A DNA stretch of 64,000 bases, from assembly GCF_016862575.1 (NCBI RefSeq), contig NZ_BONF01000030.1, positions 104,393-168,392 of the forward strand, written 5' to 3'. A program made the translations under genes and the position numbers. Source of the stretch: Catellatospora bangladeshensis (lineage in GTDB: Bacteria; Actinomycetota; Actinomycetes; Mycobacteriales; Micromonosporaceae). This document shows positions 8,029 to 15,046 of this stretch, one piece after another (position 1 is the stretch's first letter; every line of letters begins with the position of its first letter). The notes under the pieces were generated by a model. The model was not told where the DNA came from. It was given only the letters and a program-made list of their open reading frames with translations, and made no database searches.

Positions 8029-9606
8029 ATGAGCAGACCCGGATTCGTACTCGAAGTGGACGAGCGCACCCCCTCTCTCCTCGTGCACCAGGGCGAGGGC
8101 TTCCGGCTGGAGAAGTTCCCGCTGGGCACGCGCGTGATCTACCCGCCCGACTCGCTGCCGGGCATCCGCGACCTGGACGCGGCCATCCGGCACGCGCTGC
8201 TGAACCCGCACGGCACCCCGCCGCTGCCGGAGCTGCTGCGCCCGGACATGAGGCTGACCATCGTGTTCGACGACATCTCGCTGCCGCTGCCGCAGATGCG
8301 CCCGCCGGACATCCGCGGCCGCATCATCGAGCACGTGCTGGAGCTCGCGGCGGCGGCCGGGGTCGACGACGTCGAGCTGCTCGCGGCCAACGCACTGCAC
8401 CGGCGGATGACCCCGGCCGAGCTGAAGCGGGCCGTCGGCGACCGGGTGTTCCGTGCCTTCTTCCCCAAGCACCTGCGCAACCACGACGCCGAGGACCCGG
8501 ACGGCATGACCCACCTGGGCCTGACCCGGCACGGCGAGGACGTCGAGATCAACAAGCGGGCGGCCGAGAGCGACCTGCTGGTGTACGTCAACATCACGCT
8601 CACCGCGATGAGCGGCGGGCCGAAGTCGGTGGCGGTCGGGCTGGGCTCGTACAAGAGCCTGAAGCACCACCACAACGTGCACACGCTGCGGCACTCGACG
8701 TCGTTCAACGACCCGCCGAACTCGGCGATGCACCACTCCTACCACCGCATGGCGAAGGTGGTGGAGGACCACGTCAAGGTCTTCACCATCGAGACCACGC
8801 TGAACGGCGACAACTTCCCCGAGGCGACGAAGTTCCTGCAGAAGCGCGAGTGGGAGTGGAACCTGCGCGACCAGGCGTCGCTGCTGGCCTTCAAGAAGGC
8901 CAACGAGATGACGCCGCTGAAACTGCGCCGCGAGATCTGGCAGCGCAACGACGCGCCGTTCGGGGTGACCGGCATCCACGCCGGCGACCCGAAGGAGGTG
9001 CACCCGCTGACCCTGGCCAACGTGCACCGGCAGCAGCTGACCGAGATCGACGGGCAGGCCGACATCGGGGTGTGGGGGCTGCCGTTCCTGTGCCCGTACA
9101 ACGTGAACTCGATCATGAACCCGATCCTGGTGATGAGCCTGGGCCTGGGTTACTTCTTCAACCTGTACCGCAACAAGCCGATCGTGCGGCAGGGCGGGGT
9201 GGCGATCTTCTACCACCCGATGCAGAACGACTTCCACCAGATCCACCACCCGAGCTACATCGACTTCTTCGAGGAGGTGCTGACCCAGACCACGGACCAG
9301 CAGGCCATCGAGTCGAAGTTCGAGAAGCAGTTCGCCGAGGACCCCTGGTACACCCACCTCTACCGCAACAGCTACGCCTACCACGGCGTGCACCCGCTCT
9401 ACATGTGGTACTGGGGCGCGCACGCCATGGAGCACCTGGGCGACGTCATCTTCGTCGGCGCGGACCGCAAGGCCGCCGCGCGGATGGGCTTCCGCAGCGC
9501 GTCCACGCTGGCCGACGCGCTGGAGATGGCCAAGGACACGGTGGGCGGCAGCCCGTCGATCACCTACCAGCACACGCCGCCGGCCACGCTGGCCGACGTG
9601 CGGTGA
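8029..9606 (+). CDS. LarA-like (DUF2088) enzyme, predicted nickel-pincer nucleotide dependent
   Basis: 525 residues, about 100 longer than lactate racemase LarA. It keeps the LarA scaffold: VFDD at 79-82, ALHRRMTPAEL with His124 (LarA His108 position), NHDAEDPDGM at 151-160, and GGPKS with Lys199 (the lysine that carries the cofactor in LarA, Lys184). His215 lies 16 residues further on, matching nickel ligand His200. Two deviations: the position of the second LarA acid/base histidine, ten residues before the lysine, is Ile189; and the DDxTRP motif reads DDISLP. LarA enzymes move a hydride on and off the cofactor to racemise alpha-hydroxy acids. Here the substrate is probably a different alcohol. 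The gene lies between ADH and acyltransferase genes and 1.2 kb from larE, larB and larC, which would supply the cofactor. Confidence 0.85.
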   Translation: MSRPGFVLEVDERTPSLLVHQGEGFRLEKFPLGTRVIYPPDSLPGIRDLDAAIRHALLNPHGTPPLPELLRPDMRLTIVFDDISLPLPQMRPPDIRGRIIEHVLELAAAAGVDDVELLAANALHRRMTPAELKRAVGDRVFRAFFPKHLRNHDAEDPDGMTHLGLTRHGEDVEINKRAAESDLLVYVNITLTAMSGGPKSVAVGLGSYKSLKHHHNVHTLRHSTSFNDPPNSAMHHSYHRMAKVVEDHVKVFTIETTLNGDNFPEATKFLQKREWEWNLRDQASLLAFKKANEMTPLKLRREIWQRNDAPFGVTGIHAGDPKEVHPLTLANVHRQQLTEIDGQADIGVWGLPFLCPYNVNSIMNPILVMSLGLGYFFNLYRNKPIVRQGGVAIFYHPMQNDFHQIHHPSYIDFFEEVLTQTTDQQAIESKFEKQFAEDPWYTHLYRNSYAYHGVHPLYMWYWGAHAMEHLGDVIFVGADRKAAARMGFRSASTLADALEMAKDTVGGSPSITYQHTPPATLADVR

Positions 9607-9616
9607 GGGGGAGACG

Positions 9617-10534
9617 ATGAGCCTCAAGAGCGACTTCCGGGAGCTGGTGTCCGGGCGGGACTGGCGGGGGCGCTCGCGTACGCCGCGCTCGGCCGTGCAG
9701 TATCGCGAGCCCAGCCCCGGGCTGACCTTCCCGACGGCGTGGACGCGCAGCAAGCCCGCCCGCACCGTGCGGCGCGGCCTGCACAGCGGCGTGCTCAAGC
9801 CGCTGGTGTGGGCGCAGACCCGGCCCACCGTCGAGGGCACCGAGTACCTCGACGGGCTGACCGGCCCGGTGATCTTCGCGGCCAACCACGCCAGCCACCT
9901 GGACGCCCCGCTGATCCTCAACACGCTGCCCAAGCACTTCGCGGGCCGGGTCGCGGTCGGCGCCGCCGCCGACTACTTCTTCACCGCCCGCTGGCGTGCG
10001 GTGCTCACCACGCTGGCGTTCAACGCGTTCCCGGTGGAGCGCTTCGGCGGCTCGTCGAAGCAGAAGCAGGCCAGCCTCGCCCCGGAGCTGCTCGACCGGG
10101 GCTGGAGCCTGCTGCTGTTCCCGGAGGCGAGCCGGTCGCAGGACGGCTGGATGTCGCCGTTCCGCATCGGCGCGGCGTTCCTGGCCTGGTCGCGCAAGGT
10201 GCCGGTGGTGCCGGTGGCCATGCGCGGCACGTACGCGGCGATGCCGCGCGGCGAGTGGGCGATCACCCGCGGCCGCCCGTCGCTGGTCGTCCGCTACGGC
10301 CGCCCGATGTTGCCGCACGAGGGCGAGCCGGCCCGGGACTTCAACGTCCGCGTCGCCGACGCCGTCCACCGGCTCTGGGCCGAGGAGGACCTGGGCTGGT
10401 ACCGCGCGCTGCGCGAATCCCACGCCGGGCGCATCGAACGCCCCGCCGGCCCCCAGGGCGCCCCCTGGCGCCGCCTCTGGGAGGCCACCCGCCCGCTCCG
10501 CTCCTCCTCCCGCCCGAACCGCATCTGGTCCTGA
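9617..10534 (+). CDS. PlsC-like 1-acyl-glycerol-3-phosphate acyltransferase
   Basis: 305 residues with acyltransferase motif I NHASHLD (HX4D) around residue 95 and motif III FPEASRSQDG near residue 170, followed by VPVVPVAMRG. PlsC enzymes transfer acyl groups from acyl-ACP or CoA to a hydroxyl of a glycerol-phosphate-like acceptor. In mycobacteria a HAD-IB phosphatase is fused to PlsC (Rv2483c), and here a HAD-IB domain is encoded in the same operon, so acylation and dephosphorylation may be linked. It is the last gene of the operon, with RBS GGGGGAGA and a terminator 11 bases after its stop. In a biosynthetic cluster it may acylate a polyketide alcohol rather than a lipid (inference). Confidence 0.8.
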   Translation: MSLKSDFRELVSGRDWRGRSRTPRSAVQYREPSPGLTFPTAWTRSKPARTVRRGLHSGVLKPLVWAQTRPTVEGTEYLDGLTGPVIFAANHASHLDAPLILNTLPKHFAGRVAVGAAADYFFTARWRAVLTTLAFNAFPVERFGGSSKQKQASLAPELLDRGWSLLLFPEASRSQDGWMSPFRIGAAFLAWSRKVPVVPVAMRGTYAAMPRGEWAITRGRPSLVVRYGRPMLPHEGEPARDFNVRVADAVHRLWAEEDLGWYRALRESHAGRIERPAGPQGAPWRRLWEATRPLRSSSRPNRIWS

Positions 10535-10545
10535 CCCGCTTTCCG

Positions 10546-10589
10546 CGAAGCTCCCGCCCCGCTGTTCCGGCAGCGTGACGGGAGCTTCG
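10546..10589 (+). terminator. Rho-independent-like terminator after the acyltransferase gene
   Basis: Perfect 11-bp stem CGAAGCTCCCG / CGGGAGCTTCG enclosing a nested GCTG-CAGC hairpin. It closes the + strand operon. The GAAGCTCCC stem recurs in three other terminators of this window. Confidence 0.75.
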
Positions 10590-10639
10590 ATCGTGGCGGG
10601 CGAGCGGGCGGGCGGGGCGTGCGGGCGCGGCGGGGGCCC

Positions 10640-10744
10640 GCAGTTTCCCCGAAACTGCAGCCTGCGGCCCCGACCGGCCTGCAGTTTCCCCGAAGCTGCA
10701 GCCTGCGACCCCGACCGGGGTGCAGTTTCGGGGAATCTGCAGGC
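10640..10744. repeat. Two tandem 41-bp units plus a third partial unit, each a hairpin
   Basis: Units at 10640-10680 and 10681-10721 differ at only a few positions. A third, shorter unit at 10722-10744 keeps the arms GCAGTTTC and GAATCTGC but has GGG in place of CCC at the centre. Each unit folds as GCAGTTTC-CCC-GAAACTGC or a variant. The array sits between convergent genes (acyltransferase and larE), so it may act as a two-way transcription block or be a mobile-repeat relic. Confidence 0.7.
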
Positions 10745-10762
10745 GACCGCCCGGGAGCGCGG

Positions 10763-11596
10763 TCAGGCGGCGACCGGGAGTTCGTTGAGGGAGCCGGAGC
10801 GGAAGGGGGTGACCTCGACGGGGAGGTCGCCGAAGCCGGATTCGCGGACCAGGTTGCGGACCTCGACGTCGCGCTCGATCCAGAAGAGGGCGTCCGCGTC
10901 GACCTCCACCCGCACGGACTCGCCGAGGTCGCGTACCCGCAGGTCGCGGTTGCCCAGGCCGCTCAGGTGGCGGCGCAGCACGGCCTCGGCCCGCTCGACC
11001 CGGGCCAGCCGGGCGGGAGTGATGGTGATGCCGTACGCGATCCGGCTGGACAGGCACGCCGCGGCCGGCTTGTCCCAGGTGCGCAGGCCCCAGTGGCGGG
11101 CTACGGCGCGCACCTCGTCCTTGGTGATGCCGAGGTCGGCCAGCGGGGTGCGCGCGCCGCGCTCGCGGGCGGCGGCGATGCCCGGGCGGAACCGGTCGCC
11201 CAGGTCGGTGGCGTTGGTGCCGGTGGCGATCGTGGTGTAACCCTCGGCGGCCGCCGTCTCCAGGGCCGCCTCCAGCAGCGTGCTCTTGCAGAAGTAGCAG
11301 CGCTGTCTGCCGTTGGCCGCGTACTCCGGCAGGTCGAGCTCGCGGGTCGCCGGGGTGTGGTGGACCACGCCCAGCTCGGCGGCGATCCGGCGGATCTCGA
11401 CCAGCTCGTCGCCGGGCAGTGACGCCGAGACGGCGGTGAGCAGCCCGACGCGGTCCGGGCCGAGGGCCCGCACGGCCGCCGCGGCGACGACCGTCGAGTC
11501 GATGCCGCCGGAGGCCGCGACCAGGGTCCGCCCGTATTCGGCGATCTCCTGGACGAGCAGGTAGGCGAGTTCCTCCTCGGTGCGAATTCCGTTCAT
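10763..11596 (-). CDS. larE: LarE, ATP-dependent sulfur transferase for the nickel-pincer cofactor
   Basis: 277 residues. PP-loop SGGIDST at 29-35 marks the ATP-pyrophosphatase fold that adenylates the cofactor precursor. Cys181 in ACLSSRIAYG matches the catalytic, sulfur-donating cysteine of LarE. Cys100 and Cys103 (CYFC) give three cysteines in all; in some LarE proteins such a trio binds a [4Fe-4S] cluster and lets sulfur transfer turn over instead of sacrificing the protein cysteine (family knowledge, not shown here). I chose the ATG at 11596 because AAGGGAG lies just upstream; the longer frame has no RBS. LarE thiolates the two carboxylates of pyridinium biscarboxylate mononucleotide. 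It is divergent from larB with a palindrome between them. Confidence 0.93.
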   Translation of the reverse strand: MNGIRTEEELAYLLVQEIAEYGRTLVAASGGIDSTVVAAAAVRALGPDRVGLLTAVSASLPGDELVEIRRIAAELGVVHHTPATRELDLPEYAANGRQRCYFCKSTLLEAALETAAAEGYTTIATGTNATDLGDRFRPGIAAARERGARTPLADLGITKDEVRAVARHWGLRTWDKPAAACLSSRIAYGITITPARLARVERAEAVLRRHLSGLGNRDLRVRDLGESVRVEVDADALFWIERDVEVRNLVRESGFGDLPVEVTPFRSGSLNELPVAA

Positions 11597-11637
11597 GCGA
11601 ATCAGATCTCCCTTGCTGACGCATAGCCATGTATGGT

Positions 11638-11653
11638 TTGAGCATAAACTCAA
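11638..11653. promoter_or_regulatory. Inverted repeat between larE and larB
   Basis: TTGAG-CATAAA-CTCAA, a perfect 5-bp palindrome with a 6-bp spacer in the 76-bp gap between divergent larE and larB. The A/T-rich centre stands out in this GC-rich DNA. It is a candidate operator for joint control of the cofactor genes; the binding protein is unknown. Confidence 0.5.
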
Positions 11654-11672
11654 CAGACGAGGAAATCATCAG

Positions 11673-12341
11673 ATGAAGCTGGGTTATGCGACGCTTGACG
11701 TCGACCGCCGGGCCCGCACCGGTGACGCGGAGGTCGTCTTCGGACACGGCAAGACGCCTGAGCAGGTGGTCGGCGCGCTGCGCGGCCTGCACGCGGCCAA
11801 TCCCGACGGACCGGTGCTCGCCACCCGGGTCGACGAAGCGGGTCGCGAGCACTGCCGCCGCAACCTGCCACGTGCCGTGATCGACGACATCGGACGGACG
11901 GTGGTGCTCGGCCCGCCGCGACCGGCGCGCGGCCGGGTCGCCGTGGTCAGCGCGGGCACCTGTGACCTGCCGGTGGTGCGCGAGTGCGCCACCACCATCG
12001 CCGTCTTCGGCTCCGCCGCCGACCAGATCGTCGATGTCGGGGTGGCTGGAATTCACCGCCTGTTCGACCAGCTCGACCGGATCAAGGCGGCCGACGTGGT
12101 CGTGGTCGTCGCCGGGATGGAGGCAGCGCTGCCGTCCGTGGTCGGCGGCCTGATCGGCACGCCGATCGTCGCGGTGCCGACCAGCGTCGGCTACGGCTGG
12201 CACCTGGAGGGCGTCACCGCCTGGCTGGCCATGGTGAACACCTGCGCGCCCGGGATCACCACGGTTAACGTGGACAACGGCTTCGGCGCCGGGGTGGCCG
12301 CCGCCCGGATCGCGCGGGCGACCGCGAGGGCCGCCGGATGA
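11673..12341 (+). CDS. larB: LarB, nicotinate adenine dinucleotide carboxylase/hydrolase
   Basis: 222 residues. It matches LarB, a relative of the PurE class: FGHGKTPEQVV near the N-terminus, the PurE-like core VAVVSAGTCDLPVVRE, and later VVVVAGMEAALPSVVGGLIGTPIVAVPTSVGYG. LarB carboxylates the pyridinium ring of NaAD and cleaves its phosphoanhydride, giving pyridinium-3,5-biscarboxylate mononucleotide, the first step of nickel-pincer cofactor synthesis. ATG at 11673 with GAGGA about 10 bases upstream; the stop overlaps the larC start by ATGA. Strong match by motifs and by context with larE and larC. Confidence 0.93.
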   Translation: MKLGYATLDVDRRARTGDAEVVFGHGKTPEQVVGALRGLHAANPDGPVLATRVDEAGREHCRRNLPRAVIDDIGRTVVLGPPRPARGRVAVVSAGTCDLPVVRECATTIAVFGSAADQIVDVGVAGIHRLFDQLDRIKAADVVVVVAGMEAALPSVVGGLIGTPIVAVPTSVGYGWHLEGVTAWLAMVNTCAPGITTVNVDNGFGAGVAAARIARATARAAG

Positions 12342-13576
12342 GGACACTGTGGATCGACCCGGGCCAGGGCTGCGCGGGCGACATGCTGCTCGCGGCGCTG
12401 CTGGACGCGGGCGCGTCGGTCGACGCGGTGCGCAAGGGGCTCGCCTCGCTGCGGGTGGAGCCGGTCACCGTGGACCCGGTGCAGGTGCGCCGGCACGGCC
12501 TGCGGGCGACGTACGCCCAGGTCCAGGCGCCGGAGACGGAGACCGAGCGGCACCTGTCCGACGTGCTGGCCGTCATCGGCGGGGCCGAGCTGCCGCCCCC
12601 GGTGGCCGCCTTCGCCACCGCGGTCTTCCAGCGGCTGGGCGAGGCCGAGGCGCGGGTGCATGGCGTCGCGATCGAGCGGATCCACTTCCACGAGGTGGGC
12701 GCGCTCGACGCGATCGCGGACATCGTGGGCTGCGGGCTGGCGTTGCACGACCTGGACCTGCTGGGCGACGGCGTGGTCCGGGTGGTCGGGCCGATCGCGC
12801 TGGGCTCGGGCACCGTACGCGCGGCGCACGGGCTGATCCCGGTGCCGGTGCCCGCGGTGCTGGAGCTGGTCGCGGCCGCGAAGGCGCCGGTGGCCGAGCA
12901 CCCCGCCCGGATGGAGCTGTGCACGCCGACCGGGGCCGCCCTGCTGGCCGCCCTCGCCACCACCTGGGGTCCGCCGCCCGCGGGCACCCCGGTCGCGGTG
13001 GGCGTCGGCGCGGGCACCCGCGATCCGCAGACCCACCCCAACGTGGTCCGCATCGTGCTCGGCGACGCGGCGGAGGGGGCCGCGCAGGACGGCGGCTGGC
13101 TGGACGCGCGGCTGCACCGGGTCGACGCGACGGTCGACGACCTGGACCCCCGGGTCTGGCCCACCCTGCTGGACCACCTGCGCGCGGTGGGCGCGGCGGA
13201 CGCCTGGTGCACCCCCGCGCTCGGCCACAAGGGCCGCCCGGCGCACGTGCTGAGCGTGCTCGTCGACGCCGACCGGCTGGACGCGCTGTGCCGGGCCGTC
13301 TTCGAGCACACCACCACGCTCGGCGTGCGGGTCTCCCCGGTGGAGCGCCGCAGCCTGCGCCGCGACCAGGTGCGGGTGCGGGTGGGCGCGGCCGAGGTCG
13401 GGGTGAAGCGCGGCTTCCTGGACGGCCGGGTGGTCACCGCGCAGCCGGAGTACGACGACGTCGTCGCCGCGGCCCGCGCGAACGGGCTGCCGGTGACCCG
13501 GGTGCTGGCCGCGCTGCACGGCTTCGCGGCCGCTCAGGGCATCGACGGCCTTGACCAGGCACTGCGTCCGGAATAG
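12338..13576 (+). CDS. larC: LarC, nickel insertase for the nickel-pincer cofactor
   Basis: 412 residues. The LarC N-terminus is clear (WIDPGQGCAGDMLLAALLDAG), as are the histidine-bearing FHEVGALDAIADIVG and the C-terminal part with ALGHKGRPAHVLSVL. LarC inserts nickel into the pincer nucleotide in a CTP-dependent reaction. In Lactobacillus plantarum larC is split and joined by a programmed frameshift; here it is one uninterrupted reading frame. The start overlaps the larB stop (ATGA). A promoter and operator for the next unit overlap the last 26 bases of this gene. Confidence 0.93.
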   Translation: MRTLWIDPGQGCAGDMLLAALLDAGASVDAVRKGLASLRVEPVTVDPVQVRRHGLRATYAQVQAPETETERHLSDVLAVIGGAELPPPVAAFATAVFQRLGEAEARVHGVAIERIHFHEVGALDAIADIVGCGLALHDLDLLGDGVVRVVGPIALGSGTVRAAHGLIPVPVPAVLELVAAAKAPVAEHPARMELCTPTGAALLAALATTWGPPPAGTPVAVGVGAGTRDPQTHPNVVRIVLGDAAEGAAQDGGWLDARLHRVDATVDDLDPRVWPTLLDHLRAVGAADAWCTPALGHKGRPAHVLSVLVDADRLDALCRAVFEHTTTLGVRVSPVERRSLRRDQVRVRVGAAEVGVKRGFLDGRVVTAQPEYDDVVAAARANGLPVTRVLAALHGFAAAQGIDGLDQALRPE

Positions 13577-13579
13577 AAT
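13551..13579 (+). promoter_or_regulatory. Promoter for the small-peptide/MaoC unit
   Basis: -35 TTGACC (13551-13556), 17-bp spacer, -10 TAGAAT (13574-13579). It lies over the 3' end of larC and would start transcription near 13586, leaving a ~47-base leader before the GTG at 13633. Confidence 0.65.
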
Positions 13580-13595
13580 TCATCAAAAGAGGAGT
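13578..13595. promoter_or_regulatory. Candidate TetR operator
   Basis: ATTCATCAAAAGAGGAGT matches the site at 36395-36412 at 16 of 18 positions. It overlaps the predicted transcription start, the usual place for repressor binding. Confidence 0.55.
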
Positions 13596-13632
13596 TATTC
13601 CGTTCCGCGAACCCCCGGAGAGGGTGGATACC

Positions 13633-13779
13633 GTGCTCAAGCGGTTGGTCATCGGCGCGATCCTGGTCGGCGCCGTGTACACAGTGGTGCGCACGATCAG
13701 CGGCCGGCAGGAGGCCGCGGCGCCGCAGATCGAGGGCTGGCGCATCAAGGCGTTCGGGCCCGAGGGCGGTGGGCGATGA
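13633..13779 (+). CDS. 48-residue predicted single-pass membrane peptide
   Basis: A GTG-initiated frame: MLKRLVIGAILVGAVYTVV at the N-terminus forms one short membrane helix after a basic start, followed by a polar tail ending EGGGR. GAGAGG at 13619-13624 is a suitable RBS; an in-frame GTG at 13624 is a less likely start. The TGA overlaps the MaoC start (ATGA), which strongly supports real translation and coupling. No family is recognised. It could anchor or accompany the MaoC-like enzyme or the downstream membrane methyltransferase (inference). Confidence 0.55.
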   Translation: MLKRLVIGAILVGAVYTVVRTISGRQEAAAPQIEGWRIKAFGPEGGGR

Positions 13780-14246
13780 GGGTCATCGAGGACGTGGCGA
13801 CCCTGCCGGACACGATCGGCGAGGTCTGGGGCCCGACCGACTGGCAGACCGTCGACCAGGACCGGGTGACGTCCTTCGCCGACGTCACCAACGACCACCA
13901 GTGGATCCACGTGGACACCGAGCGCGCCGCGGCGGACAGCCCGTTCGGCGGCACCATCGCGCACGGCGCGCTCACCCTGTCCCTGTGCACCGCGATGGTC
14001 GCCGACCTGGTGCGGGTGCGCAACGCCAAGAGCGTCATCAACCTGGGCTTCGACCGGGTCCGCTTCAGCGGCACCGTGCCCACCGGCTCGCGCCTGCGCG
14101 GCAGCGCCGAGGTGCGCGACGTGCGCCGCATCCCCGGTGGCTACCGGGTGGTGGCCCGCATGACGATGTCCTCGGACCGCAGCGTCCGCCCGGTCTGCGT
14201 GGCCGATCAGATCTTCGCGGTCTTCCCCGACGAGGCGGCCGCCTGA
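13776..14246 (+). CDS. MaoC-like (R)-specific enoyl hydratase/dehydratase
   Basis: 156 residues, a single hotdog domain. The hydratase motif is FADVTNDHQWIHVD (Asp and His of the MaoC active site), followed by FGGTIAHGALTLSL. These enzymes add or remove water across an enoyl thioester. Both the PKS DH-like regions in this cluster lack the HxxxGxxxxP motif, so this stand-alone enzyme could provide the missing dehydration in trans (inference). It starts by ATGA overlap with the small membrane peptide and ends at a strong terminator. Confidence 0.85.
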   Translation: MRVIEDVATLPDTIGEVWGPTDWQTVDQDRVTSFADVTNDHQWIHVDTERAAADSPFGGTIAHGALTLSLCTAMVADLVRVRNAKSVINLGFDRVRFSGTVPTGSRLRGSAEVRDVRRIPGGYRVVARMTMSSDRSVRPVCVADQIFAVFPDEAAA

Positions 14247-14260
14247 CCCGCGCGCTCGGC

Positions 14261-14301
14261 GTCGAAGCTCCCACCTCGCGGCACGAGGTGGGAGCTTCGA
14301 C
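14261..14301 (+). terminator. Strong terminator hairpin after the MaoC gene
   Basis: Perfect 18-bp stem, GTCGAAGCTCCCACCTCG and its complement, around the loop CGGCA. It lies 14 bases after the MaoC stop. Confidence 0.85.
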
Positions 14302-14362
14302 TATCAGGGCGACGAAGCGCGTGAATCGCGCATTCGCTCCACTTCGGACTCGATGTGGCACA

Positions 14363-14391
14363 GACTTGTTACACCCTCGCTGCGCTATGAT
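14363..14391 (+). promoter_or_regulatory. Possible promoter of the 14.4-kb TetR gene
   Basis: -10 TATGAT at 14386-14391; the 17-bp-spaced -35 (GACTTG) is weak. Exactly 7 bases after the -10 is an in-frame GTG (14399), so a leaderless start is possible. Confidence 0.45.
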
Positions 14392-14434
14392 GACGGCGGT
14401 GTCATCGTTGACGACCGGGATGAGGGTGTGCCCC

Positions 14435-15046
14435 ATGGTTGCGCGAGTGCAGACGGTGGCAGACGCCGGCGAGACGGCTCCCGGGGGTGTGCGCCAGGCG
14501 ATCCTGGAAATGGCCCGCCGCGAGATCGCCGAGCACGGCTGCAGCGGCGCCAGCGTACGCAGCATCGCCCGTGCCGCCGAGGTCGATCCGCGGCTGGTCC
14601 GCCACTACTACGGATCCCGCGAGAACCTGCTCTGGAACGCGCTGTCCGGCGACCGCGACCCGCTGGAGCTGGCCGCGCGGCTGCTGCGGCAGAGCGCGTC
14701 CACCATCGGCCGCCGGGCCGCGGCGGCCGTGTTCGCGCCGTGGGAGGACCCGGCCACCGCCGACCTGCAGCGGGCGCGGATGGCCGCGTCCCTGGAGGGC
14801 ACGGAGGCGGTGGGCCGGCTGGAGTCGGAGTTCCTCAGCCAGCTGTTCGGGACCATCGCGGCGAGCGTCAGCCCGGACCGGCCGCGGCTGCGCGCCGCGC
14901 TCGCGGCGACCCACCTGACCGGGGTGACCGTCTGCCGCTACCTGGTCGGCGGCCCGCTGGCGGAGACGGACCTCGGCGAGCTGGTCCGGGGCACCGGGGC
15001 GGCGCTGCAGCGCCTGCTCACCGGGCCGCTGCCCGAGCAGGCCTAG
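14435..15046 (+). CDS. TetR-family transcriptional regulator
   Basis: 203 residues from the ATG at 14435 (GAGGG 8 bases upstream). The N-terminal HTH is typical: ASVRSIARAAEVDPRLVRHYYGSRENLLWNAL. The C-terminal ligand domain has no recognised specificity but shares an HLTGVTVCRYLVGGPLAE helix with the other TetR proteins of this cluster, hinting at paralogy. A GTG at 14399 sits exactly 7 bases after a good -10 box and could be a leaderless start giving 12 extra residues. Its stop overlaps the stop of the convergent TetR gene in the palindrome CTAG. Confidence 0.85.
   Translation: MVARVQTVADAGETAPGGVRQAILEMARREIAEHGCSGASVRSIARAAEVDPRLVRHYYGSRENLLWNALSGDRDPLELAARLLRQSASTIGRRAAAAVFAPWEDPATADLQRARMAASLEGTEAVGRLESEFLSQLFGTIAASVSPDRPRLRAALAATHLTGVTVCRYLVGGPLAETDLGELVRGTGAALQRLLTGPLPEQA

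Noticed and set aside
10763..13576. larE/larB/larC as part of ordinary lactate metabolism
   Set aside because: No lactate permease, lactate dehydrogenase or canonical LarA is adjacent, and the only LarA-like gene is in the biosynthetic operon. Not excluded, but less likely.
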